DNA of 64,000 bases from Hirsutella rhossiliensis. Its lineage: Eukaryota > Ascomycota > Sordariomycetes > Hypocreales > Ophiocordycipitaceae. The notes beneath the pieces are model-generated. The model was given only the letters and a program-made list of their open reading frames with translations, was not told the DNA's origin and did no database searches. How positions within the stretch are numbered: position 1 is the first letter of the stretch; each line of letters starts with the position of its first letter. Below are positions 22,444 through 34,510 of the stretch, piece by piece. The stretch covers positions 2,480,001 to 2,544,000 of the forward strand of contig NW_025408678.1 of assembly GCF_020360975.1 (NCBI RefSeq), given 5' to 3'. The position numbers and the translations under genes were made by a program.

Positions 22444-24750
22444 TTACATGACAACACAGCTTCCAATGTTGAACCCGTAGCCCTGCTGGCACTGCTCCAG
22501 GTAGCCCGCTTCTTCGGCCGACCCCTGCAGAGCGTTATGTTGCCTGACTGTCCCTCGCACCGTCAGACTCTGCTCACCAGCCGCATGCCACCACCGCAGC
22601 CTCTGCAGCCAAGGGCCCTCGTCTTCGTCTGAGCTAATCTCCCACTTGCCAGACGACACCGTCACCTCGCACTGGTCTTTGGGGAAGTGAAACTCGGGCA
22701 GGAACACAATGGTGGGCACCTCGTCCGTCGCTGCCTTGGGGGCCTTGACCTTGAGACTGTAGGTACATCGCCGCAGATCAAAGCCGCTCGTGATGACGTC
22801 TCCGGCCACCACCGTCGGTGTCGGTCGGATAAAGGCCTCGGCCGCACGGTAGCCAGGCGCGTTTGTCAATTCGGGGTCCTTGGCCGACATGCTAGAGCTG
22901 ATGGACGGGTTCGTGAGGGTGCGCTGAAGGTTGCCGGGCGTCACGGTTTCGTCGTCGCCCCCCTCCCTGTTCATGGCAGAGAGACGCAGGAGGCTGGTCG
23001 CCGACTGGTTGGGCAGAGTGATCTTGGGAAGGGGAGACTGAGGTGGCACTTTGTCGTCGAGAGAGAAAATAGACAAGTCTTCGCCATCCCACTGGTCGCC
23101 TCGTTCGTGGTCATTGGTCGCGCAGTAGAGCCACAGGCAATGCCCCTCTATCTGCGAGCCCTCGACGCCAAAGTAGTTGGCATCAAGGGCCGCCGACTGG
23201 CTCGAGTAGTCGCCCGTCTTATATGCCTTCTTGTCGTCCATGTCATAGGGGATGCCAAACTCTGTCAGGATACATGGGTGTTTACCGGTGCGATCCAGCC
23301 CCTCTTGCCGCAGAGTTGCCAGCTGTTCTTTGAGGCAATTGCGAATCGCCGTTTCGCCGAGCTTGATGGCAAAGACGGGGTGGAGATACTTCCCTCGGAG
23401 CACCCCGATGACATCGACGTTCCAGGTGCTGTTCCAGTGCTTCGTCATCAACGTGATGCCGTCGTAAAAGTGAGGCGTAAACGCCATCCTCGGGTCGTCG
23501 TCCTCGGTTCCCTTGATCAGGGGCGGCAGCTCCAGCGTCGGATACTGCAGCAGCATGATGCAGTTCTTGTGCTGGCTCCGGCAAGCCCGACTATATTTTC
23601 TCCAGAAGTCCATAAAGTACGTGTTGGTGAACTCGGGATAGTCTAGCGTTTTGCCGGTGGCGGGCTTCTTGTGGAAGTAGTCCTTCTTCAGGAGTGTGTC
23701 GGTGGAAGGGTCCCACACGCCGTGCTGGGCCCAGATGCACTCGCCCAGTTTCCAGTTTGGGTCTCGTTTCCAGCCGTACTTGGAGTCGTCGTAGTCTTTC
23801 GGCAGCCAGGCCACCTCGCCCCGGGGATCAACCAGAGTCGTTCCCGTCTTGTAGGGCCCCAGGCCGCCCATATCCCAGGTGTCAACCTCGCAGGCGCGCC
23901 CCATTCCCGTCAAGAAGGTCTGCCACATGGTCGGGCAGGTTCCTTTCTTCAGGGGATGCTCCTTGGGGATGACGGCCAGGTCAGCGTAGCCAACCATGCC
24001 CTTGTTGGGCTCGTTGAGGCTCTCCCAGCCCACGACGACCTGTTCCTCGAGGTCGCCGGCCTCGTGTATGCGCCTGGCGAGATGGGCGCAGGCATTGACA
24101 AAATGGCCTTGCAGGTAGTCTTGGATGTTGACGCCGTCGATGACGCACTTTGGGGCAAAGTCCTTGCCGGCGAAGAAGAGGGTGAAGATGGTGCCGGCGG
24201 CGAGGCGAAAGTAGTTTGTGGCCCAGATCATCTTGGGGAACTTGTCGGGCTCAGCCCAGGTGTTGTGGACAAGGGCGGCCTCGGTGGCAACGAAGCTTTC
24301 GGGGTTCAGGCCGCAGGCATAGATGGTCCACATGGGGGCGCCGGAGCCGCCGGTGAAGCGCGACCAGACGTCCTGGTGAGGGTCCATGAAAACATAGAGC
24401 CCATACGACTTTGCTATCCTCAGAATATCGATGGTGTGCTGGATGAAGGTCTCGTCGTACTTGCCGGGGCCGGCGGCCTCGATTGCCTCCCAGGTGAATA
24501 TGTAGCGAACCGTGTTGAAGCCATAGCGCTTTATCCTGGCGAAATGAGTGGGCGCATCCTCCTTGGAGAAGGGACGCTGGTGAAAGGTGACGCTGTCGCC
24601 GTCGAAGAAGTCGTCGACGACGTGCGACGGCTGGTTGGGCTCGCTCGGGAGCTTGGAGTCGCCGGCCATGTTGATGCCGCGGAGGACGACCTGCCGGCCG
24701 TGGCGGTCACGGAACTGGCCATCCTCGATTTCCAAGCGAAAGGAAGCCAT
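22444..24750 (-). CDS. EGH1: GH5 steryl-beta-glucosidase (Egh1/Sgl1-like)
   Basis: Glycoside hydrolase expected to cleave glucose from ergosteryl-beta-glucoside; yeast Egh1 and Cryptococcus Sgl1/EGCrP2 are the characterised relatives. Intronless, 768 aa against 764 in yeast. The GH5 catalytic pair is visible: acid/base Glu at ~247 in WESLNEPNKG and nucleophile Glu at ~497 in CILTEFGIPYD. RGINMAGDSKLP near the start and HCLWLYCATNDHERGDQW follow the family pattern. A C-terminal beta-rich part ends in a Cys-containing tail (YGFNIGSCVVM). There is no signal peptide, fitting a cytosolic or vacuole-associated enzyme. The start is the ATG of MASFRLEIEDG; an in-frame ATG 66 bp upstream would add residues unlike the family. 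Confidence 0.92.
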   Translation of the reverse strand: MASFRLEIEDGQFRDRHGRQVVLRGINMAGDSKLPSEPNQPSHVVDDFFDGDSVTFHQRPFSKEDAPTHFARIKRYGFNTVRYIFTWEAIEAAGPGKYDETFIQHTIDILRIAKSYGLYVFMDPHQDVWSRFTGGSGAPMWTIYACGLNPESFVATEAALVHNTWAEPDKFPKMIWATNYFRLAAGTIFTLFFAGKDFAPKCVIDGVNIQDYLQGHFVNACAHLARRIHEAGDLEEQVVVGWESLNEPNKGMVGYADLAVIPKEHPLKKGTCPTMWQTFLTGMGRACEVDTWDMGGLGPYKTGTTLVDPRGEVAWLPKDYDDSKYGWKRDPNWKLGECIWAQHGVWDPSTDTLLKKDYFHKKPATGKTLDYPEFTNTYFMDFWRKYSRACRSQHKNCIMLLQYPTLELPPLIKGTEDDDPRMAFTPHFYDGITLMTKHWNSTWNVDVIGVLRGKYLHPVFAIKLGETAIRNCLKEQLATLRQEGLDRTGKHPCILTEFGIPYDMDDKKAYKTGDYSSQSAALDANYFGVEGSQIEGHCLWLYCATNDHERGDQWDGEDLSIFSLDDKVPPQSPLPKITLPNQSATSLLRLSAMNREGGDDETVTPGNLQRTLTNPSISSSMSAKDPELTNAPGYRAAEAFIRPTPTVVAGDVITSGFDLRRCTYSLKVKAPKAATDEVPTIVFLPEFHFPKDQCEVTVSSGKWEISSDEDEGPWLQRLRWWHAAGEQSLTVRGTVRQHNALQGSAEEAGYLEQCQQGYGFNIGSCVVM

Positions 24751-25618
24751 CGTCTCCGTGCGGCCGGCCGAGCGTGCTCGTGGAAAATGGAGGCGGGTGA
24801 GTGAAAGGGGATGCAAAGGCAGGGAGATGACAAGGAGAGGAGGCTCCTGGAGACTTGGTTGGTGGGACTGGACAGCTTATGTCCGGCGCGCACAGGCGCC
24901 CCCCGGCACTACGCGAGCCACTAAGCAGTGCTGGCAGGTATTACTATGCAGTGCAGTGCGTACAGTACTTTCCATTGATGGTACCCGATAGCTTCCAGGT
25001 CCCAGCTGGTTCTTTGCCGAGGGTCGAAGCGCTAAGAGTGATGGTTTTAAATCCGAAATCGCATGTATGACAATTAAGACAGGGAGATGAAGAAATCACC
25101 CGTAAAAGAAATGAAGTCCAGAATGGTGCAAGACTACAATTCTTGTCACTTTTGTGTTTCGTCACGGCCCTCTTCGTCACGCGAGCCCTCCCGATGACAT
25201 GACAGGTGACCTGCAGTCCCGCGATGAAATCTTAACTGTCAACCACGGGACTGCGCCAAACTGTCAACTCCTCCTGCTCCTTTCAACGAACCGAAGCTCG
25301 CTCGTCGACAGAACTACATCTCCTTCGAGCCTTGCGAAACCCAGGCCCGTCACATATGTAATTAATACATGCATTAGAGTCGGCCCATGACGGGGCCTGC
25401 TTGTATGACGTCGACTCCCTTGCTCTCCCCACGTCCCGCTAGGGGCGCGGTCCACAAAGGTGCGGCGATAGCTTCAGGGAGACGACTTTGTTAAAACAGT
25501 GGGGACGGACACTTTCTTGTCCCGAGCCTACCACCTCATAAAGCTCAGACTGCAGATGGGCGGCGATAAGGCTGCCTTCGCTGTGAGAGCCAGAGCGACT
25601 CCTTCCTTCATGCCCAGA
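24751..25618. other. EGH1 promoter and MFS 3' region
   Basis: About 870 bp between two minus-strand genes. No ORF here has recognisable content and I saw no repeat. Confidence 0.5.
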
Positions 25619-28342
25619 TTACGACCAATCCCTTGCAAACGGGACTCGTGGAGGCGGATAACGCGAGTGGCCGTCGTCAATCTCGACGGCGTATTGGCCC
25701 CGGCCCGCCCCGCCCCTCTCACTCTTCATTGCAGTCGGCGACGCTTGATCTTGTCTCCCCATGTAACTCATTATATCCAGCTGCGATGAAAGCTCTTCCT
25801 CGTCCGCCGGCCCCCAAATCAAATCTCTGTACAGCTCCGGCCGTGGGTACTGAGCGCCAAACAAGTAGCGTCTCATCAGCCACGGCAGGTGCTCCGTGAT
25901 TTGAAAGCGCATAAACTTTCGCTTCGACACGGCGAAGATGTGGTCGAGCTCTTCCAGGCTTCGTCTCTTTGTTTCTTCGACAAACAGGAACACCAGGGCC
26001 AGGGCCACGATGTTGAGTCCGCTGAAAAGCCCCAGCGACCCGACCTGACCGAGAGCCCCATCGATGCTGCGTGGACTGTCAGTCAAGGGGCACAAGCGGC
26101 TCAGGATGACTGATTCGGTACCCACCTCGGGTAGAAGATGGAGAGCAGGCCCGCGAAAAACAAGTTGGTTGAGATTGCACACGCGGTTCCCTGCAAATGT
26201 TTAGTGTATTTGCCACCCAGTCCATAATAAAATAGGACGTACGGCTTCGCGGTGCGACAAGGGAAAGCTTTCCGAGGCAAGCGTGAATGGTATAGGGCCC
26301 AAGCCAGGCGAGTAGGCGACGGCGAACACTTCCAACTGCATTAGAACTCGCGGCGCAGATGAAAGGGCACCCGCGACTCACGGTAAAAGAACAAGGCCGT
26401 TAGCCCTCTTCGCTTCCCAGCGTCATTGACGAGTCCTGCCAGCCCCGCTCCCAGCATGAACAACGACATAAAGGGCAAAGTAGTGAGCAGCCACTTTCTT
26501 CGCCCTAGTGTGTCTATGCTCTTGATGGCCGGCAATGCAAACAGAAAGTTGATGGCGCCTACTCATGGTCAGTTTTGGCGAGTGCTTGCTACTAGGAGGG
26601 TGACAAACCGAAGCCAAGGCTATAGGCCATTGCTTCCAGCGTATGCTTGTTTTCGGGATTGAAAATGTTGCCTGCCTGTCCGTCAGCGCGTGCGTCATGA
26701 TGAAGCTGCCGAGGAAAGCGACCAACCAGAGTAAAACGCGAGAACATTGACTGCGAGCCGCAAAGTTAGCCAATATGTACGCCCCGTGGTGATCATGAGA
26801 GGATGGAAGCCCACCTCCACAGAGCTGTTGCGCTAGATTGACTGTCGAAGCCGAAATCAGCGCATTGTACAGCCGCCGCTGCTGGAACAGCTGCTTAAAC
26901 TGTGTGAAAAAGTCGCGAGTAACCCATACAAAGCCCGGGGACAAGGCGGCGTTTTGTGGATCCCAGTCGCTGATGCCAACTCGCTCCTGTTCGAGCGCCT
27001 TGTGGACAAGGTACAAATCTCGTAAAGCTTGCAACTGGGTTGACACGGCGTTAGACATTGAGACAGGAAATGGAAGCACGCAGGTCCAAAGGGACATGCT
27101 GCAGGGAGGACACACCTGGGTGTTCCGGACGTGTAGCAAAACTCGGTACGCTTCCTCGACGCTGTAGTTTGGCCCCTTCATAAGGTGATAGCGAGGGGAC
27201 TCTGGGCAGAAGCGGGCGAGGATAAGAAGGGCCAGGCTCGGGACCAGAGGCGCGCCCTGGATCAGGGCGAGAGTCGTTCGGGGAGAACTGGCGTTGGTGT
27301 AAATCATGTTGAAAGAAAAGCCCAGCATGATGCCAAAAGCAACCCTTTCGCTTGTCAGGCCCGCGTACAGCCATTCTGGGATGTTGTTTGTGCACATACC
27401 AGAGCTGCCAGGCGAGAATGGCTGAGCCGCGCCAGTAGCCCACAGCGGTCTCTGAAGCGAGGATGGGGGTGCTAACAGCTTTGATGCCCATGCCTAGGGG
27501 TGGTTGTTAACAAGGGCTCCAGCCCAAGAGGCGTGATAGACGAACCTAGGCCGTTGACGATTCTGACGCAAAGCAGCTGCACCCAGTTGGTTGCGAATAT
27601 CGCGCCGATCGAACTTGCTAGGATCAGAAAGGCCGCCGTGGTTATTGCGCCCCGTCTGCCGAACCAATAGTTGATGGGCAGCGAGAGAGGACAGCCCACC
27701 AGGGCGGCGAAGAACCATGGCGACGAGTTGGCGGCCCCGAGACGCCAGACATCGCCGGTGATGTCTTTTTCCTTGTCCGGCAACGTCAAACCCCACTGGC
27801 CCGCATACAGAGACGCCCCGTTGAAGGAAGATTGGACGAAGCCTGGGGAAACAGACGAGTCAGGGCTTGGACCAGGACGACGATGTAACCGGGGAAGCTC
27901 ACCTTGCAAAAGAGCTGCCAGAGAGACGGTGGCAATGACGATGCGCATGCCCTTTTCGCTAAACGTAACATTCTTCTCCCTGCACAGAGCGTCCCTCTCC
28001 TCGGGGGTGAGGTGGACGGGCAGACGGCCTCTCACGTTGAAACGCGGCCTCGCCGCAACCTCGTCGTATATGCGTTTGTCTTTGGCCACCCTCGCGGCGC
28101 GCAGAATGGTTTCGTACGGGACAGACCGTAAGTGAGACTCGGCAAACTGTCTCACGTCCTCTTCTAGTTCGGAATCCGTCATGTGTGCTGCGTATGCTCT
28201 TGCGTCAGCTTCCGCCATGGTCATGAGGGGATAGCATCATACCCAGAGCATTCTCGATGACGGCGCCATCATTGGTTGTCCTGTTGCGCACTTGCGCCGC
28301 GAACTTTTCATGGTTCTCGTGAGAAAATGTCTTGCGGCTCAT
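25619..28342 (-). CDS. MFS sugar/inositol-type transporter, 12 exons
   Basis: Twelve-span proton-coupled sugar transporter family protein. I reconstruct twelve exons: 28342-28243, 28187-27903, 27842-27546, 27493-27400, 27344-27116, 27034-26815, 26750-26727, 26671-26609, 26558-26382, 26328-26243, 26190-26126, 26066-25619; all phases close, giving 695 aa. Landmarks: FGRRGAIT in the 2-3 loop, FCPESPRYHLM after TM6, LGRRKWLLTT in the 8-9 loop and FVEETKRRSLEELD after TM12 (PETKG-like). The linker RNTQLQALRDLYLVHKALEQE is typical of fungal inositol/hexose-type transporters. A hydrophilic N-terminus of ~110 residues precedes TM1 and a Ser/Glu/Arg tail follows TM12. Exon 7 is only 24 nt. The acceptor of exon 10 is AAG, chosen because it alone keeps FYLFAVAYSPGLGP in frame. 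Substrate unknown. Confidence 0.82.
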
Positions 28343-29358
28343 CGGTATAGCCGTGATGGATTCAAGGAGGTGACTGCCGTGGGAAGCACTGGGAACAAGC
28401 GAGGAAGCCGGAGGGGAGTAGAGTGACGGTGGGAGAAGTTCGGGCTCGCCCGACTTGACAGCATCAAGCGCCTGGAACGCTGTATACGAGCAGACTAGGA
28501 CTCTGCCGAGCTGTGACATGGGCCCAGCCAACACGTAGCAAGTACTTGCGGGCGCCACGAGAAGGCACCGTATCCCATCAGGGGCTCTAGACCTCGGAGC
28601 CAAGTGTAGCTGAGGACGCCCACCAGCTCAGTACAACAGGCCGTCGCATCACAAACATAGCCAAATGTGGAGGCTGAGCATGGCGTTTGCGAGCAAGAGA
28701 CGAGCATGGCCAATGTCAGGCGACCCGCGCCGGGGTCTGGACGAGGCGAACGGTACTCCGTAGCCGCAAGGCAAAAGCCACCAACAGGCACCAACGCTCG
28801 TCGTTATTGGCACATGACACCCGACACCCCTGTTGTTGCACTATTGAGAGTCCTGGGCACCAAAAGTAGATGCAGCCGTCTCGCATTTGGGCGGCCTAGG
28901 ACAAGGCATTGTCTACTTACCTTGAGTCAACGTCATGTTCGAGTCTGCCCAGTGCGTTGCTCGTCATTTGTTTCCTTGGCCTAGTATTTAGTAGCAATGC
29001 CATTGGACGCCGCGCTTCGGCTCACGTCGCACAATGCGGTTCCTGGTGCACAGCTCAAGCCATCGTGGCCCCCTACTTCAGCTGAGCCAGGCTGTGTCCA
29101 GTGCACTTGGCTCCTTATTCAGGTCGCCATGAATGCGAAGACGCGTCGGGTGTTTTGGATCCGTGCTGAAGTGTGTTGCCGCTCCGGCATCATCTCACAC
29201 TCGATTTAGGTCTGACCAAGTCATGAAATGACGCATCCCGTTGGATGGCGGGCTTGGACCGTACAACCTTGGGAGTTGCTTCGCAATCATTGCCGTGCGG
29301 GGATTCGACAAGAGTGTTACGGTATTGTCAGGCTGTCAGCAGGAGCTCGATTGATTTC

Positions 29359-29413
29359 TCGACTGGCTGCCCACTTGACTGCTCGACTGGCTGACCGGTT
29401 GTTCGACTGGCTG
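29359..29413. repeat. Three spaced copies of TCGACTGGCTG
   Basis: The 11-mer starts at about 29359, 29383 and 29403, spaced 24 and 20 bp, within degenerate GACTGCT/GATTGAC sequence. It looks like a decayed tandem repeat. Confidence 0.6.
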
Positions 29414-29732
29414 CTTGATTGACAGCTTGCCCGACTGCTGCCCCTGCCTACCGAGCCGTTGCCCAGATAGACTAGTAATGCTCTTCGACAATGAGGCTGC
29501 CAGCCCTCATTGCTGCCTGGGCTTGCAGGGAGCGGCCGTTGAGCGACGTAGCCGGTAGAATTATGCGCCACGAGATGCACCATGGCTTCAGTAAAGTTCA
29601 ATTCGGTCTGATTACAAGGGTATTTAGCTAGTCAAATGCCCAGCAGTCGGGGAGGAGGCGACAGCCAGTGGTCGCGACATGTGACCTCGACGGCGGGGTA
29701 TCCCCGGCTAACAGTAAATCTGTCATCAGCTA

Positions 29733-29783
29733 CTTAGGTACCTAGTGAATAACATGGGTAGGTACGGGGTACCGGTACCTAGG
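29733..29783. repeat. Cluster of TACCTAGG / GGTACC palindromes
   Basis: Contains AGGTACCTA, GGGTAGGTAC, GGGGTACC and GGTACCTAGGG within about 50 bp, upstream of SKI3. Related motifs recur at 5097, 11986 and 15313. Confidence 0.6.
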
Positions 29784-29968
29784 GAGGGAGTCATGCCAAC
29801 CCACTAGAGCTCATCACGAACCTCACCACGGAGCAAACGATGACCGCGGCTCCCGAAATCGAAGCTCCCAAAGCATCCGTCATGACGAGAAACCTTTCGA
29901 AACTTGAACTACAGTAGAAACCTTCTCTTGAAGAGTCTTTAAGAGGGCAGAACCGAAGCGCCGGCATC

Positions 29969-32900
29969 ATGTCGAACCTCAAGGCAATGCTCAAGTCCAT
30001 CAACGATGCCATTCGGCAGCAAGACTTTGACGAAGCCATAGTCAAGGCCCAGGAGCTTCTACGCAAGGAGCCAAAGAGCTACCAAGGGTGAGTGCGCACA
30101 GAAGCACATGAATTCGGACATGAAATGCTGAGTCCACCAGGCACATCTTCCTGGCCTTTGCGCTGGACCAAAAGAACAAGCCGGAAGAGGCAGAAAAGGC
30201 TTACCTAGCAGCCACGTCGCTTCGGCCCCAGGATGCGCCAGCGTTCCAGGGACTCATCAAGCTGCACGAGAGGCAAGGCACTAACAAGCTGGCCAATTAC
30301 CAGCGCGCCGTGGTCAGCCTGGCCCGCATCTTTCACGATGCAGACGACATGTACAAATGCCAAGACGTCGTGGACAAGTTTGTCGACTTTGCCAGGGTGC
30401 ATGGTGACCAGCTGCAGTACGCGGATGCCCTATGGATTCAGCTCCCAGAGAGCCCTCTGTACCCCATCTTGGAGGGCCGATTTCCCAAGCCGGCGAGGAC
30501 CTACGAAACCATCGCGCACATCCTCCAAGAGTTTGAGAAGAAGCGCATAAACACTCTCATCGGCGAGCGACGCACTCGACTTGGTGCCAAACTCAGCGAC
30601 GTCACCGTAGAGGTCAAGCGCGAAGTCTATGGCCAGAGCAAACTCGAGTACATCTATCGCCGTCTCATTGACTGGACCAGCGACGATGACCTGAGGCGGC
30701 TCTACGAAGAGAAGCTGCTTCAGTACTGCTACGACCGCCTTCTCGTCGCGCCACCGGCAGCCAAGCCAGAGCAGCAGGCTGCCGTGTTCGGCCTGGCCAA
30801 GGATATGGTCATCATCAAACACCCTTTCAAACTTGCCTGGGACATTGCTGTCAACTGGCAAGACAACAAGGAAATTGTGGACTGGGACGCCGACTTGCTG
30901 CGGAGTTACTGCTCCTTCTTTCCAGATAGTGATCTATACAAGGTCATCACGGCATATTTGACCGCCACCTTTTCGCCCTTTCCTGCTGCGAAAAAGGTCG
31001 AGTCTCAGGAGGCCACGGCGGTGGCGTCAGACGACAGCGAGGACGATGACGAAGACGGTGGCGCCCCTACATCTTTCGTGCCGCTGACCGACGAGGACCG
31101 CCTGATCATGATCACCGAGGGCATGAGCACCATGGAATCAACTCTGGCGTACCGGCTCGTCGGCCATTACTTTCTGCAGCTGGGCGAGTACGAGAGCACT
31201 GTCGAGTTCATGCGCAAGGCGCAGCAGTTCGTGACGAGGGAGCGCGCAAGGATCGGGTTGCAATTTCAGAACACGCAAGATGCCTATTCGGTGTGTCTTG
31301 CCACGGCCCTGGTCTACTACCAGTCTCCACGGCACCACCAAGAGGCAAAAGCCATGTTTGATGGCGTTCTCGAGCGTGATGAGACTTGCACCTCGGCACT
31401 GATTGGTGTCGGGTTGATCTTTGAGGAGGAGCAAGAATTCGACCAGGCCATCGATTTCCTCGGCCGGGCCCTCGAGAGGGACACCTCCAACCTCCGCATC
31501 AAGTCGGAGGCGGCTTGGGTCAAGGCCCTGAAGGGGGACTGGCCGATGGCCAGGGATGAACTCTTGACCTGTATCAAACCGCTCGAGCAGCAAGACGCCG
31601 TCGACAAGGACCTGCTCGCAGACACCCAGTACCGCGTCGGATGCTGCGTCTGGAACCTGGACACGAGCCGGCAAGCGAGAAAGCAACGCAAGGGCGAGAG
31701 TGCATATGCATACTGGCTGGCTGCGCTCAACAACAACCTGAACCACGCCCCGACGTATACCAGCCTCGGTATCTTCTACAGCGACTACGCCAAAGACCGG
31801 AAGAGGGCACGCCGCTGTTTCCAGAAGGCGCTAGAGCTCTCCTCTGCGGAAGTTGTCGCCGCCGAACGGCTGGCTCGGTCTTTTGCCGAGGACGCGGACT
31901 GGGATCGTGTCGAGCTGGTGGCGCGGCGGGTGGTCGACTCTGGCAAAGTGAAGCCCCCGCCAGGGTCCAAAAGAAAGGGAATCAGCTGGCCGTTCTCCGC
32001 ACTGGGTGTTGCTGAATTAAACAAGCAGGAGTTTCACAAGGCCATCGTCTCTTTCCAGTCGGCCTTGAGACTCTCGCCCAACGACTATCACTCGTGGGTT
32101 GGGTTGGGGGAGAGCTACCATAGCTCTGGACGATATATCGCTGCGACCAAGGCCATCCTACAAGCGCAGAGTCTGGAGCCAGGCGCCCAAGGAGATGTCT
32201 TGGAGGACTCGTGGTTCACCAAGTACATGCTTGCCAACATTCGACGCGAGCTGTGCGAGTTTGACGAGTCCATCGCCCTGTACCAGTCGGTCTTGGAAAC
32301 GCATGCAGGGGAGGAGGGCGTTGTCATTGCGCTCATGCAAACAATGGTGGAAAGCGGTCTTGCGAGCGTGGAAAAGGGTCTGTTTGGAAAGGCCGTACAG
32401 CTAGCCATCGACACGGTTGATTTTGCCGCCACCACGAGCGGACACGTTCGGGAGACGTTCAACTTTTGGAAGAGCATCGCCGACGCGTGCTCCATCTTTT
32501 CATCAGTCCAAAGCCGCTTGGCCGACTTTCCCACCCAGGCCATCAAAGAATTGTTGCACAGCAGCGACCAGCAGGCATTCGACCTGCTCACGAGTGTCGA
32601 CAAGGTCGGCACCGACGTCGTCTACGCAAAGGGCATATACGCCAACGATGAGCAGACGGGGGTGGACCTCACGAGATGCGTGCATGCGACAATTCTGTGC
32701 CATAAGCAGGCGATATATGTTTCGTCCGGCGACGTGCATGCACGAGCCGTGGCTCACTACAACCTGGGATGGGCTGAGTTCCGGGCTCACGCCTGTCTCC
32801 CCTCACATCTGCGCAAAAAGTCGAGCAGCTATCTCAAGGCATCGGTGCGGGCCTTCAAGCGATCCATTGAGCTGGAGAGCGGCAATTCGGAATTCTGGAA

Positions 32901-34284
32901 CGCGTTGGGCGTGGTGACGAGCGAGATCAACCCGCCCGTATCGCAACACGCGTTCGCCAGAAGCCTGCACCTGAACGAGCGCAGCCCCGTGGGGTGGACC
33001 AACCTGGGAACTCTGGCGCTGCTGTCGGGGGACATGAAGCTCGCCAACGAAGCGTACACGCGAGCGCAGTCGGCAGATCCAGACTACGCACACGCATGGC
33101 TGGGGCAAGCGTTTGTCGCGCTGCTGCTCGGCGATGCCAAGGAGGCCCGAGGGCTCTTCATGCACGCCATGGACATTGCAGATTCCTCGTCGTTGCTAAG
33201 CCGTCAGCATTATTCCGCATCCGTGTTCGACCACACCTTGAGCGCTCCGCCGGGTATGATCGCAGCGTCACTTATCCAGCCGCTCTTCGCGCTGGGCCAG
33301 GTGCGAAGTCTGCGACCCCAGGATCTCGCCTTTGTCCACCTATCGACACTATTCCAGGAACGGACCGGTGACAGGTCGCGAGCTTTGCAGAGTCTGGAAA
33401 ATATATGTAGCGTCATCGAGGCCGAGTACGAGACGACGGAGTCGGCAGATAGCCTCTCGAGGTTCACGCTAGCCAAAACGGACCTGGCCAGGGCGTATCT
33501 GGCTACGGGCTCGTACCAGCAAGCCGTGGAGTGTGGCGAGATGGCCCTGGGGCTTAGCGGCGATGAGACGGAGGGCGAGTTGACGAGTGAGCAGAGGAAG
33601 AAGGCCAGGCTCTCGGCGCACCTGACTGTGGGCCTGGGTCAATTCCACCTTGACGAGTTTGCAGAGGCAGAGAAGCGGTTTGAAGCGGCGCTCGAGGAAT
33701 CGGGCGACAACCCAGACGCAGCCTGCCTCTTGGCGCAGGTCTTGTGGGCGCAAGGATCAGAGGCGGCGCGAGAGAGAGCACGGGCGACTCTATACGGAGT
33801 CATCGAAAAGCAGCCGGAACATGTGCAGAGCGTGCTGCTACTGGGCGTCGTGGCGCTTCTGGACCAGGACGGGAGCAGCCTGGAGGCGGTGGTGGAGGAG
33901 CTGCACGGGCTGCGGGCGAGCGACAAGGTGACGGTGACGGAGCAGTGGCAGATAGGCGCAGTGCTCCGAGCCATTGCCGGCATGGGCGAGGGGCACACGA
34001 AGCAGGACGTGTTGACGCAGGTGCAGGAGGACATTATGCTCCATCCCCATCTGCCCCACGGTTGGAGTTCGCTGGCCGAGGCGACGGGCGACGGCCACGC
34101 GGCGCAGATGGCGCTCAAGGTGGCCGCCCGCGGGCTGCCGCCAAGGGGATCCCTGGAGGCACAGCACATTGCGCACGCGCACGCCGGGACGGGCATGGTG
34201 GCCGATGCACAAAAGGCGGCGCTCCTCGCGCCCTGGGAGAAGGCGGGATGGGAGGCGCTCCGGGTCGCAACGGAAGCTGTCTAG
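29969..34284 (+). CDS. SKI3: Ski3, TPR scaffold of the SKI complex
   Basis: Scaffold of the cytoplasmic Ski2-Ski3-Ski8 complex, which feeds RNA to the exosome for 3'-5' decay. Two exons (29969-30087 and 30141-34284) give 1420 aa against 1432 in yeast. The N-terminus has paired TPR helices (AIVKAQELLRKEPKSYQG), and degenerate TPRs run through the whole length (AYWLAALNNNLNHAPTYTSL, SFQSALRLSPNDYHSWVGLG, GWTNLGTLALLSGDMKLANE). An acidic insertion lies near residues 340-350 (DDSEDDDEDGG). The donor GTGAGT and acceptor CACCAG restore SYQ-G-HIFLAFALDQ in frame. The 4.1-kb second exon is uninterrupted. Confidence 0.92.
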
Positions 34285-34510
34285 ATGGTGGAGGGCGATG
34301 CGAGTCCATTGACGTTCCGCTGTGCATCCTTGATATATTTCACGAAGGGACAACAGCGGGAGCTAGCTAGGATGGTATTTGAATGAACATCGAACGCGAT
34401 AAAGGAAGAAGAAAAAAGAGGCAGGACTGGGTATCATTTCTTGAGCAGAAAAAAACAAGGGAGAATAGTTGGCGAAACACGGCGGGCCACAACAAATGCG
34501 TCTCGAAACC

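Larger units (their letters stand above)
28343..29968. other. Divergent promoter region, MFS transporter and SKI3
   Basis: 1.6 kb with no supported gene. It holds three copies of TCGACTGGCTG near 29359-29413 and a cluster of TACCTAGG/GGTACC motifs at 29733-29783 about 200 bp before SKI3. Minus-strand ORFs at 28205-28794 have no domain. Confidence 0.5.

Noticed and set aside
22687..24804. Long plus-strand ORFs (319 and 377 codons) opposite EGH1
   Set aside because: They are antisense shadows of a strongly GC3-biased gene with clear GH5 motifs; their translations have no domain and no start context.
28205..28794. Minus-strand ORFs upstream of the MFS gene
   Set aside because: One is an in-frame leader extension and the other has no domain; the splice-supported start MSRKTFSHENHEK explains the family N-terminus.
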